A DNA stretch of 64,000 bases from Aureimonas sp. ME7 (GTDB lineage: Bacteria > Pseudomonadota > Alphaproteobacteria > Rhizobiales > Rhizobiaceae): positions 186,001-250,000 of the forward strand of contig NZ_CAJCKW010000002.1 in NCBI RefSeq assembly GCF_903970965.1, given 5' to 3'. Position 1 is the stretch's first letter. Each line of letters opens with the position of its first letter. Made by a program: the position numbers and the translations under genes. This document shows, piece by piece, positions 48,344 through 56,842 of this stretch. The notes below the pieces were generated by a model. It searched no databases. It had not been told where the DNA came from and saw only the letters and a list, made by a program, of their open reading frames with translations.

Positions 48344-48832
48344 ATGAGCGCTGAAACGTGGATCAGAGACGGGGAGCTTCGCTTCGAACTCGACGTCTCA
48401 CTCGACCCCGGCCAAACCGTTCACCCGATCGGCCTCGTGCGATCGCCTTGGGAAGAACGCGGCCAGTGCCCGAAAAACCTTCGAGATGCTAGGGAGCGCG
48501 ACGGCTGGGCCCATCTGGAGATCGAGGAAGCCTTCCGTCCCGCCCTGACGTCCCTCCAGTCGGGGCAGTGGATCCACGTTCTCACCTGGCTCGATCGCGG
48601 CCGCCGCGACCTCGCGCTCCAGATGCCCCGGCATGCCAGCGAGCCACTCGGCACGTTTTCCCTGCGCTCGCCCGTGCGCCCCAACCCGATCGGCCTCCAT
48701 CTCGTGCGCATCATGGAACTCGACATGGCGAAGGGGGTGGTGCGGCTCGACGCGATCGACGTCCTCGACCGCACTCCGCTTCTCGACATCAAGCCCTATC
48801 TGCCGAGCGTCGATCGACCGCCGGAGGACTGA
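48344..48832 (+). CDS. trmO: tRNA (t6A37) N6-methyltransferase TrmO
   Basis: 162 residues from the ATG at 48344, with AAGGGGA upstream. YaeB/TsaA beta-barrel SAM enzyme: HPIGLVRSPWEERGQCPKNLR, a HVLTWLDRGRRD segment, FSLRSPVRPNPIGLHLVRI and a C-terminal LDIKPYLPSVD. Methylates N6-threonylcarbamoyladenosine 37 in tRNA-Thr. Its SAM use makes the location opposite the sahR operator notable. The next gene begins directly at its stop. Confidence 0.9.
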   Translation: MSAETWIRDGELRFELDVSLDPGQTVHPIGLVRSPWEERGQCPKNLRDARERDGWAHLEIEEAFRPALTSLQSGQWIHVLTWLDRGRRDLALQMPRHASEPLGTFSLRSPVRPNPIGLHLVRIMELDMAKGVVRLDAIDVLDRTPLLDIKPYLPSVDRPPED

Positions 48833-49204
48833 ATGGCGACGGAACGGCAGAAGGCCATTGCACGGCACCTCACCGCGCTGATCCCGCGCGTCCCGTTTTC
48901 GGACGCCGAGCCGATCCGCGATGCAGCGGGTTCGCGCCATATGAAGGACCTGTCGCCGGCAAGCGCCGTCTGGCTCGCCACGCTGGCGCATATCCGCCAC
49001 CAGCACACCGAATACGATGCCTTGCGAGACGAGGGATACGAACGCGACGAGGCCCTGTTTTTCGTCCTCAACGAAATAAACGAAGTGCTGGATGGATGGG
49101 GCGCGACCCGCCAGTTGAGTTCAGAGCCCGAAGACCGGGAGTTGGAGGAACCGGCCGAAGCGATCCTCAAGCCGCGCGAGCGTCCCCGCCCCGACGCTGA
49201 CTGA
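48833..49204 (+). CDS. DUF2293 domain protein
   Basis: 123 residues. ATG immediately follows the trmO stop. Pattern IPRVPFSDAEPIRDAAGSRHM, WLATLAHIRHQHTEYDALRDEGYERDEALFFVLNEINEVLDGWGATR matches the DUF2293 family; function unknown. The C-terminal ~25 residues are acidic and Pro/Arg-rich. Probably cotranscribed with trmO. Confidence 0.85.
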   Translation: MATERQKAIARHLTALIPRVPFSDAEPIRDAAGSRHMKDLSPASAVWLATLAHIRHQHTEYDALRDEGYERDEALFFVLNEINEVLDGWGATRQLSSEPEDRELEEPAEAILKPRERPRPDAD

Positions 49205-49214
49205 CCCCTCGGCC

Positions 49215-49796
49215 CTATTCGTAGATCCACTGCTCGGGCACGCGGATCTCGACGCTCTCGCCAAGCGCCACCCGACCAGGCTTTTCCACCCAACCCACGA
49301 GCCCTCGACGATGCCTTGCCTCGCGCGAGAAGGTTCGCTCGATATCCGCCCGCCCCTCGACATGGGCCGCGACGGCGCGCCCCGACTTGCGGCATGGGGC
49401 GTTGTCGCCGTCGATCTTGATCGTCGCGCCGCCCTCGAAGAACAGGAGCGTTCGCGCCGGAAGGGACGACAGGCGCTCGATGCCTGCGATCGCGATGTTC
49501 GCCCCTATCCACTCCGGCGCAAGTCGGTCGATGCCGAGCCCCTTGGCGATTTCGGCGAGTTCCATGTGCGAGACGACGGAGATCTGGCGCTCGTTGCGAA
49601 TTTCGGTTCGGCGGGGATACCAGGGCTCCCGGCCGCCCGAGCGCCGGGTCGCGCCAGAATGCGCGTCGCCCGGTATCCCCTCGAACGTCAGGTCGAGCCC
49701 GGGAACGCAGGCCGTCTCGAACCCCTTGCCTTCGGCCAGGAAAAGCCCGTCGACTGCGCCGACCAGCGTGAAGGGCTTCTTCCTCACGGACCGCAT
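49215..49796 (-). CDS. MOSC domain protein
   Basis: 193 residues. The MOSC core shows a GIPGDAHSGATRRSG segment, RQISVVSHMELAEIAKGLGID, WIGANIAIAGIERLSSLPARTLLFFEGGATIKIDGDNAPCRKSGR with the conserved Cys near 135, and a C-terminal RRGLVGWVEKPG. MOSC proteins handle sulfur or molybdenum-cofactor groups; the substrate here is unknown. It follows the DedA gene by 11 bp. Confidence 0.88.
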   Translation of the reverse strand: MRSVRKKPFTLVGAVDGLFLAEGKGFETACVPGLDLTFEGIPGDAHSGATRRSGGREPWYPRRTEIRNERQISVVSHMELAEIAKGLGIDRLAPEWIGANIAIAGIERLSSLPARTLLFFEGGATIKIDGDNAPCRKSGRAVAAHVEGRADIERTFSREARHRRGLVGWVEKPGRVALGESVEIRVPEQWIYE

Positions 49797-49807
49797 CGAT
49801 CCCGCGT

Positions 49808-50443
49808 TCAGCGAGGCTCGTCCCCCGCCTTCAGGTCCACCTTTCGGCGCGACGGCTTGAAGGTCACGACGCGGTATAGGTAGATGACGACCACGATCGC
49901 GATCACCGCATTCGACACGGGGCCGATATACTGGTCGACGAGTTCATATTGCGAGGCCAGGAGATAACCGGCGAGCGCAAGGCCCGTGGTCCAGATCAGG
50001 GTTCCGATCGCGGAGAAGAACAGGAAGGTCGCCATCGGCATCCGGGCGAGGCCCGCGGGGATGGATATGAGGGTGCGAACGGTCGGGATCAGTCGTCCGA
50101 AGAGCACCGCCCACAGCCCGTAGCGGCGGAACCAGCGGTCGGCCGATTCCACATCCTCGGCGTTCATCGTGATCCAGCGGCCGAAGCGATCGGCCAGCTT
50201 GACGATCCGCTCCTCTCCGAACCAAAGGCCGAGATAATACCAGGGCAGGATCCCGAGGATCGAGCCGATCGTCCCCGCCACGATGACCGCGACCAGCGAA
50301 TGCTGGCCGGTCGCCGCCTGATAGCCGGCGAGCGGCATGATGATCTCGGACGGGATCGGCGGGAAGATGTTTTCCAGAAACATCAAGAAGGCGATCCCGG
50401 CAACGCCGAAATCCTGCATCAGGTTTTGAACGAAGGTATCCAT
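49808..50443 (-). CDS. DedA family membrane protein (second copy)
   Basis: 211 residues, four to five helices. FLENIFPPIPSEIIMPLAGY at the N-terminus, GSILGILPWYYLGLWFGEERI, then FGRLIPTVRTLISIPAGLARMP with conserved Arg. It is closer to YqjA/YghB-type members than the copy at 24536 by the FPPIPSE form (judged by eye). Likely undecaprenyl-phosphate or lipid flipping; unproven. MOSC follows on the same strand. Confidence 0.92.
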   Translation of the reverse strand: MDTFVQNLMQDFGVAGIAFLMFLENIFPPIPSEIIMPLAGYQAATGQHSLVAVIVAGTIGSILGILPWYYLGLWFGEERIVKLADRFGRWITMNAEDVESADRWFRRYGLWAVLFGRLIPTVRTLISIPAGLARMPMATFLFFSAIGTLIWTTGLALAGYLLASQYELVDQYIGPVSNAVIAIVVVIYLYRVVTFKPSRRKVDLKAGDEPR

Positions 50444-50524
50444 GGGTCCTTGGTCGAACGTCTCGGGATCGGGTTCGGTCCGCTCCTATCACGCACGCGG
50501 GCGAGCGGAAACGTTACGCCGAGG

Positions 50525-50902
50525 TCAGGACCGCGCTTCGAGGATCGCCGCTTCGATCTGGTCGGCCGTATAAGGCTTCTGGACCACCGGGCAGTGCTGC
50601 CATTCGTCGATGACGCCCTGCCGCCCGTAGCCGGTCGCAAAAAGGATCGGCACGCCGGCGCTGCGGAGCCGCTCGGCCACCGGATAGACCTGCTCTCCGG
50701 CGATGTTCACGTCCAGCACGGCGACATCGGCCTCGATGCCCTTGTCGAGCGCTTCCAGCGCGCGCGACAGCTTCATGGCCAGCGCCGCGACCTCGCATCC
50801 CAGTTCCTCCAGAATGTCCTCGAGTTGCATGGCGACGAGGCTTTCGTCCTCGACGGCGAAAACGCGCAGGCCGCGACAGGTTCGGGAATCACGATACGAC
50901 AA
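50525..50902 (-). CDS. Single-domain response regulator
   Basis: 125 residues. A receiver domain only: acidic VEDES at 18-22, phospho-acceptor Asp64 in VAVLDVNIAG, FATGYG and Lys109 in VVQKPYT. No output domain, so it acts by protein contact or as a phosphate sink. The start is TTG at 50902, inside the final codons of the kinase gene (14-bp overlap), with GAGGA upstream; no ATG or GTG fits. The kinase partner is the obvious phosphodonor. Confidence 0.9.
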   Translation of the reverse strand: MSYRDSRTCRGLRVFAVEDESLVAMQLEDILEELGCEVAALAMKLSRALEALDKGIEADVAVLDVNIAGEQVYPVAERLRSAGVPILFATGYGRQGVIDEWQHCPVVQKPYTADQIEAAILEARS

Positions 50903-52355
50903 GGCGTGGAATATCCTCGATTTCGATCATGGGAACCTCGATCGTCCAGACGAGACCGCCGTCGCCGACATCCGTGTTGAGCCGTCCGTCGAGTTCGCCC
51001 TTCACGATGCGCTCCAGCATTCGCATACCGAAGCCGCGTTCGATGCGGATATCCTCCGCCGGCCAAAGCTCGCGCCAGGCGATCGAAACGGTGTCGCCAT
51101 GGCGGTGCCATGCGATCCGGAGACGGCCGGCGGAATGGCTCAATGCGCCATACTTCAGCGCGTTGGAGGCAAGTTCGTGAAACACCATGGCCAGCGCGAT
51201 CGCGGCTTTCGGGTTGAGCGTGATGCCATCGCCATCCACCTCCACACGATCGACGTCGAGCGCGGCCAGTTCCAGACGCAGGATCGTCGCGAGCTCGGCC
51301 GATTCCCAATGCCGGTCGCTGAGAAGGTTGTGGGCGTTGGATAGCGTCAGGATCCGCGCTTCGAAGGTTGCCCTCGCCTCGCCCCGGTCCTTCTCGCCGT
51401 GAAAGTAGGGCCGAGCGAGCGATTGGATCGTGGACAGCGTGTTCTTCACGCGATGGTTCAACTCGTCGATCAGAAGGCGCTGCCGCTGGTCGGCACGCAC
51501 GTTCTCCGTCCGGTCGTAGCCTTGTACGAAGATGCCCTCGACCTCGCCGGTCTCGCTGCGGATCGGGTTGAAGGAAATGTCGAGGAACAACTCACGCAAG
51601 GTGCCGTCGGGAGTGCGCAGGAGGACGCGCAAATCGCTACCCGAAGCCGCGACGCCCGTTTTCAGCACCTTGTCGAGAAGGTCTGCAAGACCCCGCGCTT
51701 CGCGATCGGAAAAAACTTCCGCCATCGAGAGGCCGACGAGTTCACGGTCGCCGGCCAGCACACGGTAGGCCCGGTTTGCGAAGGTGAAGACATGGTCGGG
51801 TCCGCGAAGCAAGGCGACCATGCCAGGCGCTTGCTCGAAGAGATGCTTGAAGCGGTCGAGCTGGCTGCGGGATGCGCGATACGCTTCCTCCACCTCCTGC
51901 GTGCGCTGCAGAAGGGCCAGTTCGCTGGCGGGAACCGCCGCGTCCCCGCCGACCACCGTGCGAAGGCGCACGATTTCGGTGATGTCGACGGTGTTCTGGA
52001 GAACGAAGATGACGCGGCCCGCGCTGTCCTTCAGCGGCGAATGGATGGCGGACCAGAAACGGTGCTCGAACCCATCCCTCGGGTCGGACGATCGCGGAAT
52101 CTTGTATTCGATGAAGGCGAGCGTATCCGGCTGACCGGATGCGAAGGCGCGGCGGATGGAGTTCTCGACCCGGTCGCGCGCCTCGCCTTCCGCGGGGAAA
52201 CATTCGAAGAGATTGCGTCCGACCAGATCCGCCCGGCGGCGGTTGGTGGTCGCCTCGTAGGCGCCGTTGACCGCCGCGAACGTCAAGCTTTCGTCGACGA
52301 TCATGTGCGGGCCCGGCAATGCCAGGAACAACTGATCGAAGGTCAACCTGTCCAT
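50889..52355 (-). CDS. HWE-family sensor histidine kinase with two PAS domains
   Basis: 488 residues from the ATG at 52355; upstream in-frame sequence has no support. Domains: PAS (~5-130), PAS (~165-285) and HWE kinase with His301 in DELNHRVKNTLSTIQSLA, the N-box ELASNALKYGALS and the WRE-like SIAWRELWP that gives the family its name. No membrane helix, so it is a cytoplasmic sensor. HWE kinases are typical of alphaproteobacteria and often respond to light or general stress. Paired with the overlapping response regulator. Confidence 0.94.
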   Translation of the reverse strand: MDRLTFDQLFLALPGPHMIVDESLTFAAVNGAYEATTNRRRADLVGRNLFECFPAEGEARDRVENSIRRAFASGQPDTLAFIEYKIPRSSDPRDGFEHRFWSAIHSPLKDSAGRVIFVLQNTVDITEIVRLRTVVGGDAAVPASELALLQRTQEVEEAYRASRSQLDRFKHLFEQAPGMVALLRGPDHVFTFANRAYRVLAGDRELVGLSMAEVFSDREARGLADLLDKVLKTGVAASGSDLRVLLRTPDGTLRELFLDISFNPIRSETGEVEGIFVQGYDRTENVRADQRQRLLIDELNHRVKNTLSTIQSLARPYFHGEKDRGEARATFEARILTLSNAHNLLSDRHWESAELATILRLELAALDVDRVEVDGDGITLNPKAAIALAMVFHELASNALKYGALSHSAGRLRIAWHRHGDTVSIAWRELWPAEDIRIERGFGMRMLERIVKGELDGRLNTDVGDGGLVWTIEVPMIEIEDIPRLVVS

Positions 52356-52394
52356 TCGGTCACTCGTCGCGCTCCCTGTGACGGCCGGTTTCCC

Positions 52395-52422
52395 CGCCTG
52401 CCGCAGTCGGTTGCGGCAGGCG
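52395..52422 (-). repeat. Strong hairpin downstream of ettA
   Basis: An 11-bp perfect stem (CGCCTGCCGCA, 52395-52405, with 52412-52422) and a 6-nt loop lie between the ettA stop and the kinase start. Outer CGGTT/AACCG pairing extends it. No T-run follows on the minus strand, so it is a possible Rho-aided or attenuating structure rather than a clean terminator. Confidence 0.5.
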
Positions 52423-52506
52423 ACGGAACCGGGATCGTCGCGGGATATAGATTGGGCATCCTGTAAGGGAATAACCCCGACATATGCCCTTTCGCGTATC
52501 TCCAGC

Positions 52507-54156
52507 TTAGCGTGTGAGGCGCTTGTAGGTCGGGCGCTTGGGGTTGACCGACTCCGGTCCGAGGCGCCGGATCTTGTCCTGCTCGTAGTCTTCGAAGTTG
52601 CCCTCGAACCATTCCACATGGCTATCGCCTTCGAAGGCGAGGATGTGGGTCGCGAGCCGGTCGAGGAACATGCGATCGTGGCTGATCACCACCGCGCAGC
52701 CGGCGTATTCCTCCAGCGCGTCCTCCAGCGCGGCCAGCGTCTCGGTGTCGAGGTCGTTGGTCGGCTCGTCGAGGAGGATGACGTTGGAGCCGGTCTTCAG
52801 CATCTTGGCGAGGTGGACGCGGTTGCGCTGGCCGCCCGAAAGCGTCCCCACCTTCTGCTGCTGGTCCGGGCCCTTGAAGTTGAAGTTGCCGACATAGGCT
52901 CGGGAGTTCATCTCGTACTTGCCAAGCTTCATGATATCGACGGCGCCCGTCACCTCTTCCCAGACGTTCTTGTTGGGATCGAGATGGTCGCGGCTCTGGT
53001 CGACATAGCCGAGATCGACGGTTTCACCGATCTTGACCTCGCCGGCATCCGGCGTTTCCTGGCCCGTCAGCATCTTGAACAGGGTCGACTTGCCCGCGCC
53101 GTTCGGTCCGATCACGCCGACGATGCCGCCAGGCGGCAGCTTGAACGACAAGCCATCGATCAGGACCCGGTCGCCGTAGCTCTTCGAGATGTTCTCGACC
53201 TCGATCACCTTGGTGCCCAAGCGCTCGCCGGTCGGGATCACGATCTTGCCGTCGGCGGGGCGACGGTTCTCGGCCAGCTCCACCAGCTCATGATAGGCCT
53301 TGATACGGGCCTTGGACTTCGACTGGCGCGCCTTGGCGCCCTGCAGCATCCACTCGCGCTCGCGAGACAGGGCGCGCATGCGGCTGTCCTCCTCGCGACC
53401 CTCCTGCTGCATGCGCTTGGCCTTCTTCTCGAGATAGGTCGAGTAGTTGCCCTCGTAGGGCACGCCCCGGCCGCGATCGAGTTCGAGGATCCAGCCCGTC
53501 ACGTTGTCGAGGAAGTAGCGATCGTGCGTGATCATCAGGACGGAGCCTTCGTACTCGCGAAGGTGCTTCTCCAGCCAGGCGATGGTCTCGGCGTCGAGAT
53601 GGTTGGTCGGCTCGTCGAGGAGAAGGATATCGGGCTTCGAAAGGAGGAGCTTGCAAAGCGCCACGCGGCGCTTCTCGCCGCCCGACAGCGGGCCGACCTC
53701 GGCATCGCCCGGCGGGCAGCGAAGCGCGTCCATCGCCATCTCGACCTGGCTTTCCAGGTCCCATAGGTTCTGGCTGTCGATGACGTCCTGAAGCTTGGCG
53801 CCCTCCTCGGCCGTCTCGTCCGAGTAGTTCATCATCAGTTCGTTGTACCGGTCGAGAACCGCCTTCTTGTCGGCGACCCCTTCCATCACGTTATCGAAGA
53901 CGGTCTTGGTCTCGTCGAGCTTGGGCTCCTGCGGCAAGTAGCCGACAGTGGCGCCCTCGGCCGCCCAGGCCTCGCCCGTGAACTCCTTGTCGACGCCGGC
54001 CATGATCTTCAGGAGCGTCGACTTACCCGCGCCGTTCGGCCCCAGGATGCCGATCTTGGCATCGGGATAGAAGGACAGGTGGATGTTCTCCAGAACCTTC
54101 TTGTTGCCGTAGGCCTTGGTCAGGTCGGCCATATGATAGATGAACTGGCGTGCCAT
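52507..54156 (-). CDS. ettA: Energy-dependent translational throttle protein EttA (ABC-F ATPase)
   Basis: 549 residues from the ATG at 54156. Two ABC cassettes: Walker A GILGPNGAGKSTLL with signature LSGGEKRRVALCKLLL, then GVIGPNGAGKSTLF with LSGGQRNRVHLAKML, and no membrane segments. The N-terminus (RQFIYHMADLTKAYGNKKVLENIHLSFYP) and the YLPQEPKLDETKTVFDNV segment identify EttA within ABC-F. It binds the ribosomal E site and gates the first elongation cycle by ATP/ADP ratio. Confidence 0.96.
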   Translation of the reverse strand: MARQFIYHMADLTKAYGNKKVLENIHLSFYPDAKIGILGPNGAGKSTLLKIMAGVDKEFTGEAWAAEGATVGYLPQEPKLDETKTVFDNVMEGVADKKAVLDRYNELMMNYSDETAEEGAKLQDVIDSQNLWDLESQVEMAMDALRCPPGDAEVGPLSGGEKRRVALCKLLLSKPDILLLDEPTNHLDAETIAWLEKHLREYEGSVLMITHDRYFLDNVTGWILELDRGRGVPYEGNYSTYLEKKAKRMQQEGREEDSRMRALSREREWMLQGAKARQSKSKARIKAYHELVELAENRRPADGKIVIPTGERLGTKVIEVENISKSYGDRVLIDGLSFKLPPGGIVGVIGPNGAGKSTLFKMLTGQETPDAGEVKIGETVDLGYVDQSRDHLDPNKNVWEEVTGAVDIMKLGKYEMNSRAYVGNFNFKGPDQQQKVGTLSGGQRNRVHLAKMLKTGSNVILLDEPTNDLDTETLAALEDALEEYAGCAVVISHDRMFLDRLATHILAFEGDSHVEWFEGNFEDYEQDKIRRLGPESVNPKRPTYKRLTR

Positions 54157-54354
54157 CGAGCGCGCGTCTCCGAAAACCGGTGGGAAATTGAGTTGGCGCA
54201 CAGGTAAGCCATGAGCGCGTGCGGGGCAACAAATCGGTGCGAAAATCTCGCCCTGCGCCGGGCGAGCCGGCGAGGGGTCGCACCTCCCATGGCTTGACCT
54301 CGGCAACCGCAGACCCGAAGGAACGCTGATCGTCACCCTTCGGAATGTCGTCCC

Positions 54355-54651
54355 ATGATCCGCCACATCGTCTTCTTCAGCGCCAAGGACAAAAGCGATC
54401 TGCCGCGCATTCGAGAAGGACTGTCGGAGCTCGGCCGGATCGCCCACCACAGCCATTTCGAGGTGGTGGAGAACGCGCGCGTCGACCCGATGGGCAACGA
54501 CGTGGACGTCGTGGTCTATGCCGAATTCCCGGATGCCGAGGCGCTGGCCGCCTACAAGGCCGATCCGATCTATGCCGAATCCACACGCCGGGTGCGCCCG
54601 CTTCGCGAGATTCGCTACTCGGCGGACTACGAGGTGCCCGACCGGACCTGA
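54355..54651 (+). CDS. Stress-responsive alpha/beta barrel (Dabb) domain protein
   Basis: 98 residues. The Dabb fold starts MIRHIVFFSAKD and continues with a His-rich HHSHFEVVENARVDP and FPDAEALAAYKADPIYAE. Small dimeric barrel of unknown substrate. Divergent from ettA across 198 bp; convergent with RNase T2, nine bases apart. A hairpin (CTCGCCC/GGGCGAG, 54247-54266) is in the ettA leader. Confidence 0.9.
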   Translation: MIRHIVFFSAKDKSDLPRIREGLSELGRIAHHSHFEVVENARVDPMGNDVDVVVYAEFPDAEALAAYKADPIYAESTRRVRPLREIRYSADYEVPDRT

Positions 54652-54660
54652 CGGGAACGC

Positions 54661-55671
54661 CTAGTCGAAGCCCGGCGCGTCGACGCGCCCGCCGCGGCAT
54701 CCACGCGGCATGACCTCGCCCTGCCGGATGAGGTCCCCTAGGGTCTCGCGATCCGAAAGGTCGCCTGCCAAAGCCACGCGTAATTCGCGGATCATCGGCG
54801 CCCCTGCGGCGTCGTCCGCGCAATCCACGAGAACTCGCTTGCCGGCTCCCCGGCCAAAGGCCTCGTCGAAGGCGTCGCGTACCTCGTCCGCGCCGAGCCG
54901 CCGCCCCACCGAGTCGTCGAACAGGCGACGAACAGCCGACCCGTTGAGATCGTTCAGGAGGCGGATCGCCTCGACGAAGTAGGTGTCGGCGTCGCCGCCG
55001 AAGCACGTGCCGTGCACCCACCATTCGTGGCGATCGAGACCGGCATCCGCGCCCGGCATCGCCTCCCGGATCGCGCGGCGCGTCTCTTCCGACACGTCGA
55101 AGTCGGGCAGCGAGCGCCAATCGCCGCGCTGATCCGTTTCCCGAATGCGCTGTGAAACACCGCAATACTCGCGCCCCCTCGGCTGTGGCCAGAGGCCATG
55201 CAGCGAGAAGCCGTTTTGCGCCACCCCGCCGCTGCGACACTCGCGGGCGGACTGGCGGCTCTCGCAAAAGGCCGGATGCCAGCTGGCCGCCAGCACGTAG
55301 TGGTCGCGGCGCGCACCGTTCGTCTTCGGAGCAATAGACGGGACTTTCGATGTCGCGGATCGACTGGGCTCTTCGATCCGGCCGCACCCGAACGCCACCC
55401 ATCGCCGGTCGGGCGACGCGTCCGGCACACGGATCAGGTAGTGGCTGCCGGGCGAAGCGTTGCGTCCGATCAGGTCGTAGGCGCGGCCGGGCTCCGTGAC
55501 GATCCGGCCCGGATTGTCCTCCGAGCGGATGGAGGGCGTCGCGAAGCAGCTCGCCTCGGCAACGAACATGCCGACCATCGGAACCTGTGCCGCAGCGGAC
55601 ACACCGCTCCCTCCGAGTGCCAGAAGCGCGAGCGCTGCGATCGTCGAAGCTGTTCTTGGCGCCACGCGCAT
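54661..55671 (-). CDS. Secreted ribonuclease T2 family protein
   Basis: 336 residues with a signal peptide (~1-28). The T2 core carries CAS1 (FSLHGLWPQ, His158) and CAS2 (HEWWVHGTC, His215, Glu216, His220), so the active site looks complete, and multiple cysteines suggest disulfides. About 95 residues (30-125) precede the T2 fold and include an YDLIGRNASPGSHYLIRVP and WVAFGCG segment not typical of minimal T2 enzymes. Degrades RNA in the periplasm or outside. Confidence 0.92.
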   Translation of the reverse strand: MRVAPRTASTIAALALLALGGSGVSAAAQVPMVGMFVAEASCFATPSIRSEDNPGRIVTEPGRAYDLIGRNASPGSHYLIRVPDASPDRRWVAFGCGRIEEPSRSATSKVPSIAPKTNGARRDHYVLAASWHPAFCESRQSARECRSGGVAQNGFSLHGLWPQPRGREYCGVSQRIRETDQRGDWRSLPDFDVSEETRRAIREAMPGADAGLDRHEWWVHGTCFGGDADTYFVEAIRLLNDLNGSAVRRLFDDSVGRRLGADEVRDAFDEAFGRGAGKRVLVDCADDAAGAPMIRELRVALAGDLSDRETLGDLIRQGEVMPRGCRGGRVDAPGFD

Positions 55672-55723
55672 GCTCCCTTGCCGTTTCCACCCTCATATCG
55701 GTTCGAGCGCTATTTCTCCAACG

Positions 55724-56665
55724 ATGGCTCCCCCCACCACCTTCGCCGATCGGTTCGTTCTGGACAGCCCGACGGGCGCCGCCCTCTGCGTGCGGCGCTG
55801 GCGTGCCATGGCGCCGCGCGCCGTTCTCCTGATCCAGCACGGGCTGGCCGAGCATGGGGCGCGATACGACCGGGCCGCGCGCGAGCTCGCCGCGCAGGGT
55901 ATTGAAACCTACGCCCACGATCATCGCGGTCACGGATCGACGACGGCGCAGGATGCACCCTTGCGTCGCTTCGCATCGCGCGATGGCGCTTCCAAGGTCC
56001 TGCGCGATACGCATGCCGTGCGCGAACGGGCCGAGGCCGAGCATCCGGATACGCCGATCTTCGTGCTGGGCCATTCGCTGGGGGGAACGATCGCCCTGAT
56101 CTACGCAGAACGCTACGGAGCGGGTCTTGGTGGCGTCCTCGTCTGGAACGCGGCCATCCGCTTCGGCTGGCAGGAGCGGCTCGGCACGGCGGCCCTGCGG
56201 GTCGAGAAGATGCTGAAGGGCTCGGACGTCGCGAGCCAACTCTTCGCCCGCTCGACATTCGACGCCTGGGCGCGCTCGGTGCCGGACAGGCGCACGCAGG
56301 CGGACTGGCTCAGCCACGATCCGGACGTGGTGGACGCCTATATCCGTGATCCGCTTTGCGGCTGGACGCCCACCGTTTCCATGGTCGAGGACATTCTGGC
56401 GCTTCTGCGCCGCGCGGGCGAGCCCGAAGCCATCGCGTCCCTACCTTCCGACCTTCCGTTGCACCTTCTGGGCGGCACGCAGGACCCAGCGACCGAAGGC
56501 GGCAAGGCCGTTGCCGATCTCGGCCGCATCCTGTCGGAGGGAGGGTCGCGCCATGTGGAAACCCGCATCGTCGAGGGTGCGCGACACGAGACCCTGAACG
56601 AGATCGAGCCGCACCGCGCCGATGCCATGCAGGCGCTGATCGCCTTTATCGATCGTCATGGCTAA
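55724..56665 (+). CDS. Alpha/beta hydrolase (lysophospholipase / monoacylglycerol lipase type)
   Basis: 313 residues from the ATG at 55724. Hydrolase_4 family: LLIQHGLAEHGARY (oxyanion), HDHRGHGST, nucleophile Ser118 in VLGHSLGGTIA, an Asp in GGTQDP and His in EGARHETLNE. These features match PldB/monoglyceride lipase enzymes. Divergent from RNase T2 with 52 bp between starts. An inverted repeat CTAGGCG/CGCCTAG (56670-56712) follows its stop. Confidence 0.9.
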   Translation: MAPPTTFADRFVLDSPTGAALCVRRWRAMAPRAVLLIQHGLAEHGARYDRAARELAAQGIETYAHDHRGHGSTTAQDAPLRRFASRDGASKVLRDTHAVRERAEAEHPDTPIFVLGHSLGGTIALIYAERYGAGLGGVLVWNAAIRFGWQERLGTAALRVEKMLKGSDVASQLFARSTFDAWARSVPDRRTQADWLSHDPDVVDAYIRDPLCGWTPTVSMVEDILALLRRAGEPEAIASLPSDLPLHLLGGTQDPATEGGKAVADLGRILSEGGSRHVETRIVEGARHETLNEIEPHRADAMQALIAFIDRHG

Positions 56666-56842
56666 CCGGCTAGGCGGGGTGGGTACGATCTTATCGTTCG
56701 CCTCGCGCCTAGGAAGAAGCGCTCCGGACCGACCCATGCTGCGGGAACCGCTGCGCGAAGCTCCCTGGTGTGAGGGAACTTAGCGATCAACGACGCGCAT
56801 CGAACTGCCGCTGCAAACTTTCCATGCGGCAGATCGCCGTTG

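Noticed and set aside
52386-52473. Possible EcfG-type or sigma70 promoter for the HWE kinase
   Set aside because: CTATAT at 52445-52450 on the minus strand is a fair -10, but no convincing -35 or GGAAC/CGTT pair is present.
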